Shown: positions 14,082-14,148 of the stretch, in pieces | Numbering within the stretch: the first letter of the stretch is position 1 | How the letters are laid out: every line of letters begins with the position of its first letter | Assembly: GCA_002749535.1 (NCBI GenBank) | Contig: MZZL01000022.1 | Span: 1 to 14,148 of the forward strand | DNA: 14,148 nucleotides | DNA from: Apophysomyces variabilis | Lineage: Eukaryota > Mucoromycota > Mucoromycetes > Mucorales > Mucoraceae | Direction: 5' to 3' | Position numbers and translations under genes: made by a program | Notes under the pieces: model-generated | What the model was told of the DNA's origin: nothing | Databases searched by the model: none | Seen by the model: the letters and a program-made list of their open reading frames with translations, nothing else

Positions 14082-14148
14082 CTATATCTCTATCAGTAAC
14101 ATTTCCAGCCTGGTGATCAAAAAGCTGGTGATGGACATAAATGCAAGC

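Noticed and set aside
1..14148. tRNA, rRNA, CRISPR or prokaryotic operon features
   Set aside because: No B-box-like GGTTCGAATCC with a matching cloverleaf, no rRNA core sequence and no regularly spaced short repeats were found, and gene structure is eukaryotic.

Overview
The window looks like repeat-rich nuclear DNA of a filamentous fungus, probably an early-diverging one (Mucoromycota-like). The reasons are short spliceosomal introns with GTAACA-type donors, a MULE-type DNA transposon, a LINE with an ORF1/ORF2 layout, a pogo/Tigger element and AT-rich spacers. No bacterial operon signals, tRNA, rRNA or CRISPR array were seen. The taxon is inferred from style, not proven.

Layout, left to right. 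(1) 1-170 is the 5' end of a LINE on the minus strand, cut by the window edge. (2) 171-4833 is a MULE-like DNA transposon. Its transposase reads in one frame from 323 to 2036, broken by a single TAG at 875. A predicted 117-bp phase-1 intron (2037-2153) joins it in frame to an exon (2154-3061) that encodes a ubiquitin-specific-protease-like domain. GGTACC-bearing inverted ends lie at 171-215 and 4741-4833. About 1.7 kb of apparently non-coding DNA follows the gene. (3) 4834-10023 is an almost complete plus-strand LINE with ORF1, ORF2 (one frameshift) and UTRs. It is flanked by a 10-bp duplication and appears to sit inside the right end of the MULE, whose remainder is at 10034-10110. (4) 10486-10881 is a small intact gene for a three-repeat QxW beta-trefoil lectin, the most host-like gene here. 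(5) 11539-12321 is a 5'-truncated minus-strand LINE of a different subfamily with perfect 15-bp target duplications. It landed 3 bp inside the terminus of (6) a pogo-like element that starts at 12334, with an iterated terminal repeat, three bZIP-type sites and a two-exon transposase that decays after about 13230. (7) 13777-14081 holds a small decayed coding remnant of unknown family.

The most interesting point is the spliced MULE transposase-USP-like fusion: a mobile element that seems to carry its own deubiquitinase or deSUMOylase-type domain. Second is the arrangement around it: two LINE 5' ends, identical over 169-170 bp except for one base in a homopolymer, face each other across the MULE, each abutting a GGTACCTCC motif in a MULE end. 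Third is the readable nesting order LINE-into-pogo, fixed by the 15-bp duplications.
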